From: Luteimonas rhizosphaerae
GTDB taxonomy: Bacteria > Pseudomonadota > Gammaproteobacteria > Xanthomonadales > Xanthomonadaceae
Assembly: GCF_002849595.1 (NCBI RefSeq)
Contig: NZ_NRQR01000020.1
Location: forward strand, 186,001-250,000
Reading direction: 5' to 3'
Length of the DNA stretch: 64,000 bases
The position numbers were made by a program, and so were the translations under genes. Positions 8,940 through 17,914 of this stretch are shown here, in pieces; within the stretch, counting starts at the first letter, position 1; every line of letters begins with the position of its first letter. The notes beneath the pieces are model-generated. The model saw only the letters and a list, made by a program, of their open reading frames with translations, had not been told where the DNA came from and searched no databases.

Positions 8940-9515
8940 TCAGGCCGTCGCGCGCGCGCGCCACTTGCGCGCCATGCGCCGGAGTGAGGCGTCGTAGCCT
9001 TCTCCGTCCACGATCTCGGCGAGCGACCGCCACGCCAGCGCGTGTGACTCCTCGCTGACGACGAACGTCTCGTCCTCGCCCGCATGGACCACGTAGCGCA
9101 CGTCGTAGTGCCAGTGCGCCGGCACGCCCTTGTGCTCGGGAATCCAGTGCCGGTCGAGATCGAAGACCGTCGGCGCCACGTGCACCTCGCGCAGCCCGGT
9201 TTCTTCCTCGGTCTCGCGCAGCGCCACGCGCGCGAGATCGCGGTCGCCGTCGGCGTGGCCACCGGGCTGCAGCCACAGCCCCAGCTTGCGGTGATGAGTC
9301 AGCAGCGTGCGCTGGCCGTCGCCGCTGATGACCAGCGCCGATGCGGTGAAATGCCCGGCCAGGCGTGTGCGCAGGAACGGATCCTCGGCATCGCCGAGCA
9401 GTGCGTCGAACAGGTCGACCGTCGCCGCCTCTTCGGGATACCACTGGCGGTAACCGGCGAAGGCACCGGCGAGTGCGGTCGTCTGGACTTCGGTTTCGGT
9501 TGGCGCGTTCGACAT
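8940..9515 (-). CDS. Nudix hydrolase
   Basis: A protein of 191 residues (195 if the ATG at 9527 is used). The Nudix box is complete, from GGHADGDRDL to RETEEETGL, and provides the Mg-binding glutamates for cleaving nucleoside-diphosphate-linked substrates. The N-terminal extension and the HWHYDVRYVV region resemble the ADP-ribose/NUDIX group often annotated simply as NUDIX hydrolase in proteobacteria. The gene stands alone, converging on serA, and gives no context clue to its substrate. The second ATG is preferred because it gives the usual family start. Confidence 0.88.
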   Translation of the reverse strand: MSNAPTETEVQTTALAGAFAGYRQWYPEEAATVDLFDALLGDAEDPFLRTRLAGHFTASALVISGDGQRTLLTHHRKLGLWLQPGGHADGDRDLARVALRETEEETGLREVHVAPTVFDLDRHWIPEHKGVPAHWHYDVRYVVHAGEDETFVVSEESHALAWRSLAEIVDGEGYDASLRRMARKWRARATA

Positions 9516-9710
9516 CGTTTGCTGCATCGCGTCACGGCGGAGCGCGCAGCATCGGTGTTCGGCGCATGGCGCACAAGCGGTGTCCCCGTTGCTTGTGCCG
9601 GAACGCTGCGTTTGGCAAGGTACGGCGGTTACCGTTCCGGTCTGCGTCGCAGATCGTCACGTGGTCGCGCTGTCCGCAGCGCGGCGCCGCCAGCACAACC
9701 GGGGAGTCCG

Positions 9711-11219
9711 ATGTTCAAGAACCTGATGATTACCAAGCCGATCGCGGCGCAACCGCATGTGGATGCGGGCGAGCCGGTCGAAGGCAGCCTCGGCGGCGAA
9801 GTCGGCTTCAAGCGCACGCTGACCGCCAAGCATCTGGTGATGCTGGGGCTCGGCGCGGTCATCGGCGCGGGCATCTTCGTCATCACCGGGACCGCGGCGG
9901 CCAACCATGCCGGCCCGGCGATCATGCTGAGCTTCGTCATCGCCGGGTTCGCCTGCGCGATGGCGGGCCTGTGCTACGCGGAATTCGCGGCGATGATCCC
10001 GGCCTCCGGCAGCGCCTACAGCTACACGTACGCGACGCTCGGCGAGGCGCTGGCCTGGTTCGTCGGCTGGAGCCTGGTGCTCGAATACCTGTTCGCGGCG
10101 TCCACGGTCGCGGTCGGCTGGTCCGGCTACACCGTCAGTTTCCTCGAGAGTTTCGGCATGCACCTGCCCGCGGCGCTGACCCAGGCACCGATCAACTTCT
10201 GCACCCACGAAGCGGCCCAGGCCGGCGTGTGCGAGTTCGGCAAGTTCGTCACCACCGGCGCGCTGTTCAATCTGCCGGCGGTGCTGATCATCGCCGCGGT
10301 CGGCGTGCTCTGCTACGTCGGCATCACCCAGTCGGCGACCGCCAACGCGATCATCGTCTCGATCAAGGTGCTGGTGATCCTGCTGCTGCTGGGCTTCGGC
10401 GCGCAGTACGTCGATACCCAGAACTGGCTGCCGTTCGTGCCGGAAAACCAGGGCGGCGACCGCTTCGGCTGGGAAGGCGTGCTGCGCGGCGCCTCGATCG
10501 TGTTCTTCGCCTACATCGGCTTCGACGCGGTTTCCACCGCGGCCCAGGAGGTCAAGAACCCGCAGCGCGACATGCCGATCGGCATTCTCGGCTCGCTGGC
10601 GCTGTGCACGCTGATCTATATCGCCGTCTCCGCGGTGCTGACCGGCATGGTGCCCTACACCGTGCTGGGCACCGCGAAGCCGGTCGCGACCGCGCTGGAG
10701 GCATTTCCCGCGTTGGGCTGGCTGAAGACCCTGGTCGAGATCGGCGCGATCGCCGGCCTGACCACGGTGATCCTGGTCATGCTGATGGGCCAGCCGCGCA
10801 TCTTCTTCTCGATGGCGCAGGACGGCCTGCTGCCGCGTTTCTTCAGCGCGATCCACACCCGCTTCCGCACCCCGCACAAGGGCACGGTACTGGTCGCGTT
10901 CGTCGCGGCGATCATGGCGGCGTTCCTGCCGATCCAGCTGCTCGGCGACGTGGTGTCGATGGGCACGCTGGTCGCGTTCGCGACCGTCTGCCTCGGCGTG
11001 ATGGTGCTGCGTCGCACCCAGCCGGACCTGCATCGCCCGTTCCGGGTGCCGGCGGTGTTCGTCGTGGGCAGCCTCGGCGTCGCGGCCTGCCTCGGCCTCG
11101 TCGCGACGATGCCGCTGCTGAACTGGATGGTGCTGCTGGCCTGGACGATCATCGGCTTCACGATCTACTTCCTCTACGGCTACAAGCACAGCAAGCTGCG
11201 GCAGCAACTGCCGCGCTGA
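9711..11219 (+). CDS. APC-family amino-acid permease (cationic amino-acid transporter type)
   Basis: A 502-residue integral membrane protein with about 12-14 hydrophobic segments. A GGGGAG ribosome-binding site sits a few bases before the ATG. The first segment has GLGAVIGAGIFVITG, the substrate-binding glycine-rich helix of the APC superfamily, and IGFDAVSTAAQEVKNPQRDMP is the typical helix 6-8 region. Length and the N-terminal FKRTLTAKHLVMLGLG sequence match the YfnA/CAT group, which imports amino acids by proton symport. It is followed on the same strand by a second, AdiC-like transporter 76 nt away, so the pair may be co-transcribed. Substrate not determinable from sequence. Confidence 0.9.
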   Translation: MFKNLMITKPIAAQPHVDAGEPVEGSLGGEVGFKRTLTAKHLVMLGLGAVIGAGIFVITGTAAANHAGPAIMLSFVIAGFACAMAGLCYAEFAAMIPASGSAYSYTYATLGEALAWFVGWSLVLEYLFAASTVAVGWSGYTVSFLESFGMHLPAALTQAPINFCTHEAAQAGVCEFGKFVTTGALFNLPAVLIIAAVGVLCYVGITQSATANAIIVSIKVLVILLLLGFGAQYVDTQNWLPFVPENQGGDRFGWEGVLRGASIVFFAYIGFDAVSTAAQEVKNPQRDMPIGILGSLALCTLIYIAVSAVLTGMVPYTVLGTAKPVATALEAFPALGWLKTLVEIGAIAGLTTVILVMLMGQPRIFFSMAQDGLLPRFFSAIHTRFRTPHKGTVLVAFVAAIMAAFLPIQLLGDVVSMGTLVAFATVCLGVMVLRRTQPDLHRPFRVPAVFVVGSLGVAACLGLVATMPLLNWMVLLAWTIIGFTIYFLYGYKHSKLRQQLPR

Positions 11220-11295
11220 TCCGCGTCTCCGCACGGCCCGCTTCCCGCGGGCCGTGTGCATTGCGCGGTGCGCCGCGCGTCCACGGAATTCGACC

Positions 11296-12565
11296 ATGAC
11301 CGCCTCCGCCAAGAAGATCGGCCCCGTGCTGGCGACCTTCGTCGTCGCCAACAACATGATCGGCTCGGGATTCTTCCTGCTGCCCGCGTCGCTGGCCAAT
11401 GTCGGCGGCGTCACCGCGTTCTCGTGGCTGCTCGGCACCATCCTCGCGGTGATCCTCGGCGGCGCGTTCGCGCGTCTCGCACGGCAGTACCCCGATCTCA
11501 ATTCGCCGGACGACTACGTACGGCCGGCGCTCGGGCGCGACATGGGGTTCCTGGCGACGACGCTTTACTGGATCTCGTCCTGGATGGGCAACAACGCGAT
11601 CGCGGTCGCGGCGTTCGGCTATCTGGTGATCCTGCTGCCGATCGACGATGGCGGCGGCGTGCGCCTGGTGGGCCAGATCGTGTTGATCTGGCTGATGTTC
11701 GCGCTGAACCTGCTGGGCCCGCGCTCGATCGCACGGTTCCAGTCGATGTGCGTGATCTTCGGCCTGCTGCCGGTGGTCGGCCGACATCTACCGCGACGGC
11801 TGGAACGTCAGCGGGAACTCCGACACCGCCGTGGTCTTCGGCGCGCTGGCGTCGGTGTTCTGGGCCTTCGTCGGCCTCGAGACCGGCGCGATGGTCGCGG
11901 GCATCGTGCGTAATCCCAACCGCAACGTGCCGATCGCCACGCTCGGCGGCATCCTGATCGCGGGCGTGGTCTACCTCGTTTCGTCGGTGCTGATGATGGG
12001 CATCGTCCCGGCCGCCGAGATGGCCGCATCGAGTGCGCCGTTCGCGCTCGTCGCCGGGCAGATGTTCGGGCCCTGGGCGATTCCGCTGATCGCGGCCGCG
12101 GCCGCGCTGAAAGCCACCGGCACGCTCGGCGGCTGGATGCTGGTCACCGGCGAGTCGGGTGCGCGCGCGGCGCAGCGCGGCTTCCTGCCTGCCGTGTTCG
12201 GGCGCATGCGCGCCAATGGTTCCGCGGGCTGGGGCCTCTTCATCATCGCCCTGTCGATGACCGGCATCGCGATCCTGACCCAGGCGCCGACGGTCGGCGA
12301 GCAGTTCGGCACGATCATCGAGATGGTCGTGACCCTGGTCGTCATGGCTTACGTCGCCGCCGGCCTGAGCCTGCTGCTCGGCACCCGACACCGCCGCCCG
12401 ACCGGCAGCGACCGGGCCCTGGGCATGGGCGCGCTGGTGGCCTGCGGCCTGCTGGCGTGGTCGACCGATACCGACATCCTGGTCGGCGCGATGATCGTCG
12501 CGCTGCTGGCCTGGGCGGCGTACCGCGGTTTCTCGCGCCGCCGCGACGAGCCGCCGGCCGCGTGA
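11296..12565 (+). pseudogene. AdiC/PotE-like amino-acid antiporter, frame disrupted
   Basis: The first part (ATG 11296, MTASAKKIGPVLATFVVAN) and the last part (ADIYRDGWNVSG onward to the stop at 12563-12565) together align well with the arginine/agmatine antiporter AdiC. Shared features include NNMIGSGFFLLPASL, LYWISSWMGNNAI, NPNRNVPIATLGG and GGWMLVTGES. They are in different frames. After LLPVVG (around 11778) the equivalent of AdiC IAVFGWFWFRG, about 11 residues, is absent. The total of 1270 nt fits a deletion of 3n+2 nt, about 35. If real, the gene is dead, because the break is in a transmembrane helix. Substrate would be a cationic amino acid or amine by homology. Confidence 0.82.
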
Positions 12566-12617
12566 CCCGCGGGCGCGGCGCAACGAACCCGCCGTCGCCT
12601 CGCGCTAGACTTGCCGC

Positions 12618-13268
12618 ATGACCGCCGCCCCGCCCCCGCCCTACGACATCCACCGCCTGCGCGAGCTCGCCGGCGAACTCATCGTCAACATCCGCGAGCT
12701 GGCCCAGGCCGGCTGGACGCCCGCGACGAGCAGCAATTTCTCGCGCCGGCTCGATGCGCAGCATGCCGCGATCACCGTGTCCGGCCGCGACAAGGGCCGC
12801 CTGAAGGAAGACGACATCATGGTCGTCGACTTCGACGGTCAGGCCGTCGGCAGCGACCGCCGGCCCTCGGCGGAGACGCTGCTGCACACGCAGCTCTACC
12901 GGCGGTATCCGGAGATCGGCTGCATCCTGCACACGCATTCGCCGACCCAGACGATCGCCTCGCGCCTGTTCGCCGGCGCCGGTCACGTGCGGCTGGAGGG
13001 TTACGAGCTGCTGAAGGCCTTCGCCGGCAACAGCACGCACGAGATCGCCGTCGACGTGCCGGTGCTGCCCAACAGCCAGGACATGCCGACGCTGGCCGCA
13101 CAGGTCGACGCGCTGCTCGATTCGCAGCCGATGTGGGGCTACCTGATCGATGGCCACGGGCTCTACGCCTGGGGCCGCGACATGGCCGAGGCGCGTCGCC
13201 ATCTCGAGGCGTTCGAGTTCCTGCTGCATTGCGAGCTCGAACTGCGCCGGCTGGGCGCCCGCGCCTGA
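12618..13268 (+). CDS. mtnB: Methylthioribulose-1-phosphate dehydratase
   Basis: A 216-residue class II aldolase-type zinc enzyme. ATSSNFSRR and GRDKGRL bind substrate phosphate, CILHTHSP supplies the zinc histidines and [12 protein letters not shown] is the C-terminal ligand region. It dehydrates 5-methylthioribulose-1-phosphate in the methionine salvage pathway. Assignment over other class II aldolases (fuculose or ribulose phosphate) rests on the neighbours mtnD and mtnC, which catalyse the following steps. A TAGACT -10-like hexamer precedes the gene. The earlier enzymes MtnA and MtnP are not in the window. Confidence 0.92.
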   Translation: MTAAPPPPYDIHRLRELAGELIVNIRELAQAGWTPATSSNFSRRLDAQHAAITVSGRDKGRLKEDDIMVVDFDGQAVGSDRRPSAETLLHTQLYRRYPEIGCILHTHSPTQTIASRLFAGAGHVRLEGYELLKAFAGNSTHEIAVDVPVLPNSQDMPTLAAQVDALLDSQPMWGYLIDGHGLYAWGRDMAEARRHLEAFEFLLHCELELRRLGARA

Positions 13269-13367
13269 CCGGACCACGGATGGAACGCCTGCGTTCCGCT
13301 GCGGTCCACATCGGCGCCGTGCCTGCCTGCTAGGCTGCTCGTCCCGTTTCCCCACGAGCCGACCGCC

Positions 13368-13922
13368 ATGAGCCGTCTCCGCGTCTTCGCCGACACCGCC
13401 CCCGACACGCCGCTGTTCGACAGCCGCGACGGCGACGCGATCGCCCGCGAACTGCAGACGATCGGCGTCACCTTCGAACGCTGGAAGGCGACCCGTCCGG
13501 TCGCCGCGGGCGCCACGCCCGACGAGGTGCTGGCCGCCTACAAGGGCGACATCGACCGCATCAGCGCCGAGCGCGGGTTCAATACCGTCGATGTGATCAG
13601 CATCGCGCCGGACAATCCCAATCGCGAGGAACTGCGCAAGAAGTTCCTCGAAGAGCACTACCACAACGAAGACGAAGTCCGTTTCTTCGTCGACGGCTCG
13701 GGCCTGTTCACCCTGCATGTCGAGGGCAAGGTCTACGAGATCGAATGCGTCAAGGACGACCTGATCGGCGTGCCCGACGGCACGACTCACTGGTTCGACA
13801 TGGGCAGCGAGCCGCGCTTCGTCGCGATCCGCTTCTTCGAGCAGCCCGACGGCTGGATCGGCCATTTCACCGGCTCCGACATCGCACAGAAATTTCCGCG
13901 CTACGAGCCCGGTTCACGCTGA
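13368..13922 (+). CDS. mtnD: Acireductone dioxygenase
   Basis: A 184-residue cupin. The metal-binding cluster is [16 protein letters not shown] (two His and one Glu), with the last histidine in GTTHWFDMG. It converts the acireductone made by MtnC to 2-keto-4-methylthiobutyrate and formate when iron-loaded, or to an off-pathway product when nickel-loaded. It lies between mtnB and mtnC on the same strand, with gaps of about 100 and 200 nt. Confidence 0.95.
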   Translation: MSRLRVFADTAPDTPLFDSRDGDAIARELQTIGVTFERWKATRPVAAGATPDEVLAAYKGDIDRISAERGFNTVDVISIAPDNPNREELRKKFLEEHYHNEDEVRFFVDGSGLFTLHVEGKVYEIECVKDDLIGVPDGTTHWFDMGSEPRFVAIRFFEQPDGWIGHFTGSDIAQKFPRYEPGSR

Positions 13923-14123
13923 GGGCGCTGCGAAGACTGCCGTTGTTTCGGCGCCACGCTCCGTGTGGCCGCGTGCTGTTCGCGCCGTCAGTCCCGCGTT
14001 TGCCGGACTAGCGGCGTCAAAGCGACCCTCTGTTCCCCGGCGCGCTCGCCGTCGGCCGGCAGGCGGGGCGGCGCGACAGCCGACGCCTTACACTTTCCCG
14101 CCCCGACATCGGCTGACGCGCAG

Positions 14124-14813
14124 ATGATCCTGACTGACATCGAAGGCACCACGAGCAGCATCTCGTTCGTCAAGGACGTGCTGTTCCCCTACGCGCGGCG
14201 CCAATTGCCGGCGTTCGTCGCCGAGCACGGCCAGGATCCCGAGGTGCGGCGCTGGCTCGATGCGGTGGCGGTCGAGAACGGCGGCATCTGCGACGACGCC
14301 GTCATTGTCGAAACGCTGCAGGGCTGGATCGACGCCGATCGCAAGCACACCGCGCTGAAAGCGCTGCAGGGACTGATCTGGCAGGCCGGTTACGAGGATG
14401 CCGATTTCACCGCGCACCTGTATCCCGACGCCGCCGATGCGCTGCGGCGCTGGCATGCGGCCGGCGAACGCATCGCGGTCTACTCGTCCGGGTCGGTCGC
14501 GGCGCAGAAACTGCTGTTCGGCCACACCGATGCCGGCGATCTCACCGGCCTGTTCTCGGCGTTCTTCGACACCGAAGTCGGCGGCAAGCGCGAGGCCGCG
14601 AGTTACGCCCGCATCGCCGCGTTGCTCGGCGTGGCGCCGGCCGACATCGTGTTCCTGTCGGACGTGGTCGAGGAACTCGATGCCGCGCGCGCATCGGGGC
14701 TGCGCACCGTGCTCGTCGACCGGCGCGAGGACTATCCCGAACCGCGCGACGCCGCCGCGGCCAACGGCCACCCGCGCGTCGTCCGCTTCGACCAGATCAC
14801 ACTGGACGCCTGA
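14124..14813 (+). CDS. mtnC: Enolase-phosphatase E1
   Basis: A 229-residue HAD phosphatase that performs both the enolisation and dephosphorylation of 2,3-diketo-5-methylthiopentyl-1-phosphate. The start is ATG 14124, giving the usual [20 protein letters not shown] opening with HAD motif I (DIEGTT). Motif II is YSSGS, and motifs III and IV are the lysine in GGKREA and the aspartate in [13 protein letters not shown] -10-like TACACT lies about 35 nt upstream. The downstream C13 peptidase gene starts one base after this stop, so the two are probably co-transcribed. Confidence 0.95.
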   Translation: MILTDIEGTTSSISFVKDVLFPYARRQLPAFVAEHGQDPEVRRWLDAVAVENGGICDDAVIVETLQGWIDADRKHTALKALQGLIWQAGYEDADFTAHLYPDAADALRRWHAAGERIAVYSSGSVAAQKLLFGHTDAGDLTGLFSAFFDTEVGGKREAASYARIAALLGVAPADIVFLSDVVEELDAARASGLRTVLVDRREDYPEPRDAAAANGHPRVVRFDQITLDA

Positions 14814-14814
14814 C

Positions 14815-15741
14815 ATGGCGCCGCGCGTGATGCCGTCCCGCCGCACCGCGCGTGGATGGCTGTGTGCGCTGCTGCTGTGCCTCGCCGCGCCGGCGCTGGC
14901 CGCGCCCGGGAAGACCGCCAAGCTCGACGTCGGCGCGCTCGCCGGGGCGATGGCGCTGCGCGATCGCGCCCTGATCGACGCCGCTGTGGCCGCGATGCCG
15001 GCGCAGACGGGCGGCACGCCCGCGCTGTACATCGTCGGCATGGCCGGCGACAGCACCGAGGACGTGTTCCGCAACGAGGTGCGCTTCCTGGTCGAACACG
15101 TCGCGCCGCGTCTGGGCGCCGCGCAGCGGGCCCTGCCCCTGGTCAACCATGTCGACAGTCTCGACGCCGCGCCCGCCCCGTTGGCGACGGCCGCCAACCT
15201 GCGGCACGCGCTGGCGGCACTGGCGGCGCGCATGGATCCCGACCGCGACGTGCTGCTGCTGTACATGACGATGCACGGCACGGAGACGCACGAGCTCGTC
15301 GTCCGATTGCCGCCACTGGTCGACGAAGCCCTCACGCCGACGCAGCTGCGCGACGCGCTCGACGATGCCGGCATCGTTAACCGGGTCGTGGTGCTGTCGG
15401 CGTGCTACGCCGGCGGCTTCATCCCGGCACTGCGCTCGCCCGACACACTGGTCATCACCGCGGCGCGCGAGGATCGCCCCTCGTTCGGTTGCGGCAGCGA
15501 TGCGACGATCACCTTCTTCGGCCAGGCCTGGCTGCTGGACGGCCTCAACGCCGACCCGGGCTTTGCCGGCGCTTATGCACTGGCGACGCGGGCAATCAAG
15601 CGCCGCGAGCGCAAGCTCGACTTCCCGCGCTCGATGCCGCGTCTCGACCTCGGCGATCGCATCGCCCCGACACTCGCGCGCCTGCAGGCCACGTATCCCG
15701 AGTTGCCACCGGCGGTATATCCGTATCCGGTCTCGCCTTGA
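14815..15741 (+). CDS. Secreted C13-family (legumain-like) peptidase
   Basis: A 308-residue protein with a signal peptide (WLCALLLCLAAPALA). A caspase-like His-Cys dyad is visible: His154 in LLLYMTMHGTETHE and Cys197 in RVVVLSACYAGGFI. The spacing and surrounding strands match peptidase family C13 (legumain/GPI transamidase fold), which cuts after Asn or Asp. TAAREDRPSFGCG and TFFGQAWL are further family features. It should act in the periplasm or outside the cell. Being one base behind mtnC puts it in the methionine-salvage transcript, but no functional link is known. Confidence 0.8.
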   Translation: MAPRVMPSRRTARGWLCALLLCLAAPALAAPGKTAKLDVGALAGAMALRDRALIDAAVAAMPAQTGGTPALYIVGMAGDSTEDVFRNEVRFLVEHVAPRLGAAQRALPLVNHVDSLDAAPAPLATAANLRHALAALAARMDPDRDVLLLYMTMHGTETHELVVRLPPLVDEALTPTQLRDALDDAGIVNRVVVLSACYAGGFIPALRSPDTLVITAAREDRPSFGCGSDATITFFGQAWLLDGLNADPGFAGAYALATRAIKRRERKLDFPRSMPRLDLGDRIAPTLARLQATYPELPPAVYPYPVSP

Positions 15742-16078
15742 GGTTCCGGTGGCGGCATCCGGGCGTCTGATGGCGGCGTCCGCGTTTCATCCGGAAGACG
15801 TGCCGGCATCCACTGGGGATCCGGGGGCCGCTGCGATGGGCGATCCGCGTCTGGCGCGAACGGGTTCTCGATTGCATTGCGGTGGTGCTGGCCGTCGACG
15901 GCAGGACTGCCCTCGGGCACGTATCTCCGCGCATCGATGCGCAACCGACGCTTCGACGCCGCGCGATTCGCGCGCCAGCGCGCCGCTGCACGCTGCTGGG
16001 AACCGATGACCGACACGTCGACACGCGAGACTGATTCTCGTTTCGTCACGTCGCCGATGCGCTCGCTAGAATCCGCCG
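15742..16078. other. Non-coding gap after the C13 peptidase gene
   Basis: No supportable gene lies here. A degenerate minus-orientation REP core (ATTCGCGCGCCAGCGCG) occupies about 15966-15990. The right end holds a promoter-like pair, TCGTCA at 16043-16048 and TAGAAT at 16067-16072 with 18 bp between, pointing toward the candidate small RNA described next. Confidence 0.5.
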
Positions 16079-16186
16079 GCGCTGCCAGCAAGCCGACGCC
16101 AGCCAGCACGCGCCACGACCGCCCGCCAGCCGACGCGCGCCAGCCGGTCGACTCCAGAGCCCGCCCAACGCGGGCTTTTGTTTTTT
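16079..16186 (+). ncRNA. Candidate small RNA ending in a strong intrinsic terminator
   Basis: A TAGAAT -10 element identical to the one before the tRNA-Pro gene sits at 16067-16072. About 110 nt downstream a complete terminator closes the unit. No open frame with a ribosome-binding site lies between them. The would-be transcript is rich in repeated GCCAGC or CCAGC units, which could be unpaired binding sites. It could instead be a long 3' UTR of the C13 peptidase gene 340 nt upstream. No match to tmRNA, 4.5S, 6S or RNase P RNA is evident. Confidence 0.35.
16158..16186 (+). terminator. Intrinsic terminator on the plus strand
   Basis: The stem AGCCCGC/GCGGGCT encloses the loop CCAAC and is followed by TTTGTTTTTT. 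The U-tract exists only on the plus strand, so it ends rightward transcripts (the candidate small RNA or read-through from mtnC and the peptidase), not the minus-strand phosphoesterase gene. Confidence 0.8.
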
Positions 16187-16245
16187 CCGGATGTCGCCAT
16201 CCGCAGACGATCCGCGCGCGTGGTCGCCCGGCGACGCGGCCGCGA

Positions 16246-17772
16246 TCACTTGGTGGGTTCGTCGAAATCGTCGAGCCGGTACCCGATCCGCGCACGCTGC
16301 TCGCCATGCCAGGCATCGAACGCGCGGACCTCCACCTGGTGCGGGCCGGTCTCCAGCTCCGTCGCCAGTGCGCCGCGCCACAGATGCGTCGACGGCACGG
16401 CCTCGGGTGAGCGGTCGCGTCCGCGCAGGCGGTCGCTCTGGTCGTCGCGCGCGTTCTCCAGCACCAGCCGCGGATCGGGACGTGCGACGCGCCGCATGGG
16501 CTGCCACTCGCCTTCGTCGATGCGGAACTCGACCCGCGTATCGGCCTGCCCCATGTAGACGTTCGCGTAGACGCCCCACGCCGGATAGGCGCCCCGGCGC
16601 AGGACCTTCGGCGCATGCAGCGCCATCGCGGCCGTCGTCGACGGATCGTCCGGCGACAAACGCGCGGGCTGCCAGGCGAGGCGATACGCGCCGTCCCTGT
16701 CGATCTGCAGCCGCGCGAATCCGTGGGGCGTGCCGTCGGCCATCGTCGCGTCGGGAATGCCGTCGGCATCCTTGGCGCCGCTCCAGAACGCGCCGCTGGC
16801 CGCACCGACGTTGTATTCGTGCAACGGAGTCGCGCCGTGCCAGCCGCTCGCCGCGCCATGGAACACGTGCTGCTGGGTGTGGCGATGGCCGGTCAGCAGC
16901 AGCACCTGCGGGAACTCGGCGAGTAGCGCGAACAGGCGCGCGCGATCGGCGGCACGTACCGTCGGCGGGCGACCCGCCTCGGCCGTGTCGAACCACGGCA
17001 CGTGCGCGGCGACCACCAGCAGGCGGTCGCGCCGCGCCGACGCGAGATACGCCTCGATGAAGGCGAACTGGTCCTCGCGCAGGCCACCGACGTAAGCGGA
17101 CTGTTCGCCCGGCTGGTAGACCACGTTGTCGAGCACGAGGAACGACGCCTGCGGCTCTTCCCACGCGTAGGTCTCGGGGCCGAAGACATGGCGATAGGAG
17201 GCGGTCGACGCGGGATCGCCGGATGCATCGAAATCGAGGTCGTGGTTGCCGGGCGCGTGCAGCCACGGCGTGTCGAGCCGCGCAGTCGCCGCGTTGATCG
17301 CGGCGTACAGCGCCGGGTCGTCGTTGGTCACGTCACCCAGCGTCAGCCCCAGCCGTGCGCGCGGACCGCCCGCGGCCGCGTCGACGATGGCGCGGTCGTA
17401 GTACCCCACTTCCTCGATGCTGGTGGTCTGGGGATCACTGAAAACCAGCGTCTCGAGCCCGGACGCCCGCGACGCACGCCAGAACGCCGGCAGCGCCCCG
17501 TCGCGCGGCAGGCGGTAACCCGGCGGCTTGACCACGAACACGATCCCGGCCTCGCCCGACAATCCGCGGTAGCGCCCTGCCGCATCGGTCTGCACGAGGC
17601 CCGTGCCGTCGGAGACGACGACGCCCGCCAATCCCGCGTCGCCGGCTTCCTCGCGTGCGTCGCCATCCCGATCGACGAAGACGCGGCCGCTGTCGCAGGC
17701 CAGTACGGGCATCGCGAACGCGCCTGCGGCGGCCAAGAGCACCGGCGGGAGAAGGCGACGCAATCGCGACAT
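16246..17772 (-). CDS. Secreted calcineurin-like metallophosphoesterase
   Basis: A 508-residue protein starting at ATG 17772, with a signal peptide (PVLLAAAGAFAMPVLA). Domains in order: an N-terminal Ig/SdrD-B-like module with a calcium-type DRDGDAREEAGD loop; a central metallophosphatase domain with FSDPQT, LTLGDVTND, APGNHDLDFD, AAHVPWFD and LLTGHRHTQQH supplying the dimetal ligands; and a C-terminal beta-sandwich. This three-part layout matches the secreted calcineurin-like family with MetallophosN and MetallophosC domains. It probably releases phosphate from extracellular phosphoesters. It is divergent from the DISM diguanylate cyclase. The longer open frame upstream overlaps that gene's promoter and is not used. 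Confidence 0.88.
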   Translation of the reverse strand: MSRLRRLLPPVLLAAAGAFAMPVLACDSGRVFVDRDGDAREEAGDAGLAGVVVSDGTGLVQTDAAGRYRGLSGEAGIVFVVKPPGYRLPRDGALPAFWRASRASGLETLVFSDPQTTSIEEVGYYDRAIVDAAAGGPRARLGLTLGDVTNDDPALYAAINAATARLDTPWLHAPGNHDLDFDASGDPASTASYRHVFGPETYAWEEPQASFLVLDNVVYQPGEQSAYVGGLREDQFAFIEAYLASARRDRLLVVAAHVPWFDTAEAGRPPTVRAADRARLFALLAEFPQVLLLTGHRHTQQHVFHGAASGWHGATPLHEYNVGAASGAFWSGAKDADGIPDATMADGTPHGFARLQIDRDGAYRLAWQPARLSPDDPSTTAAMALHAPKVLRRGAYPAWGVYANVYMGQADTRVEFRIDEGEWQPMRRVARPDPRLVLENARDDQSDRLRGRDRSPEAVPSTHLWRGALATELETGPHQVEVRAFDAWHGEQRARIGYRLDDFDEPTK

Positions 17773-17914
17773 GGGACGCACTCCGGCAGGTCGGGGCCGC
17801 CGATTATGCCCGCAGGTGATTTCACGCGGCCGCTGCTCTACGCTTCGTGCGTTCGCTGGGACCGAAGGATCGGCCGCCATTGCGCGGAATAGACGGACAT
17901 TGGGGCATGACCGC

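Noticed and set aside
12618-14123. A SAM-type riboswitch ahead of the methionine salvage genes
   Set aside because: The gaps of 52, 99 and 201 nt show no recognisable riboswitch core or terminator, only -10-like hexamers.
17603-17914. A longer N-terminus for the DISM diguanylate cyclase
   Set aside because: The added residues overlap the divergent gene, have shadow-like composition and would precede the signal peptide.
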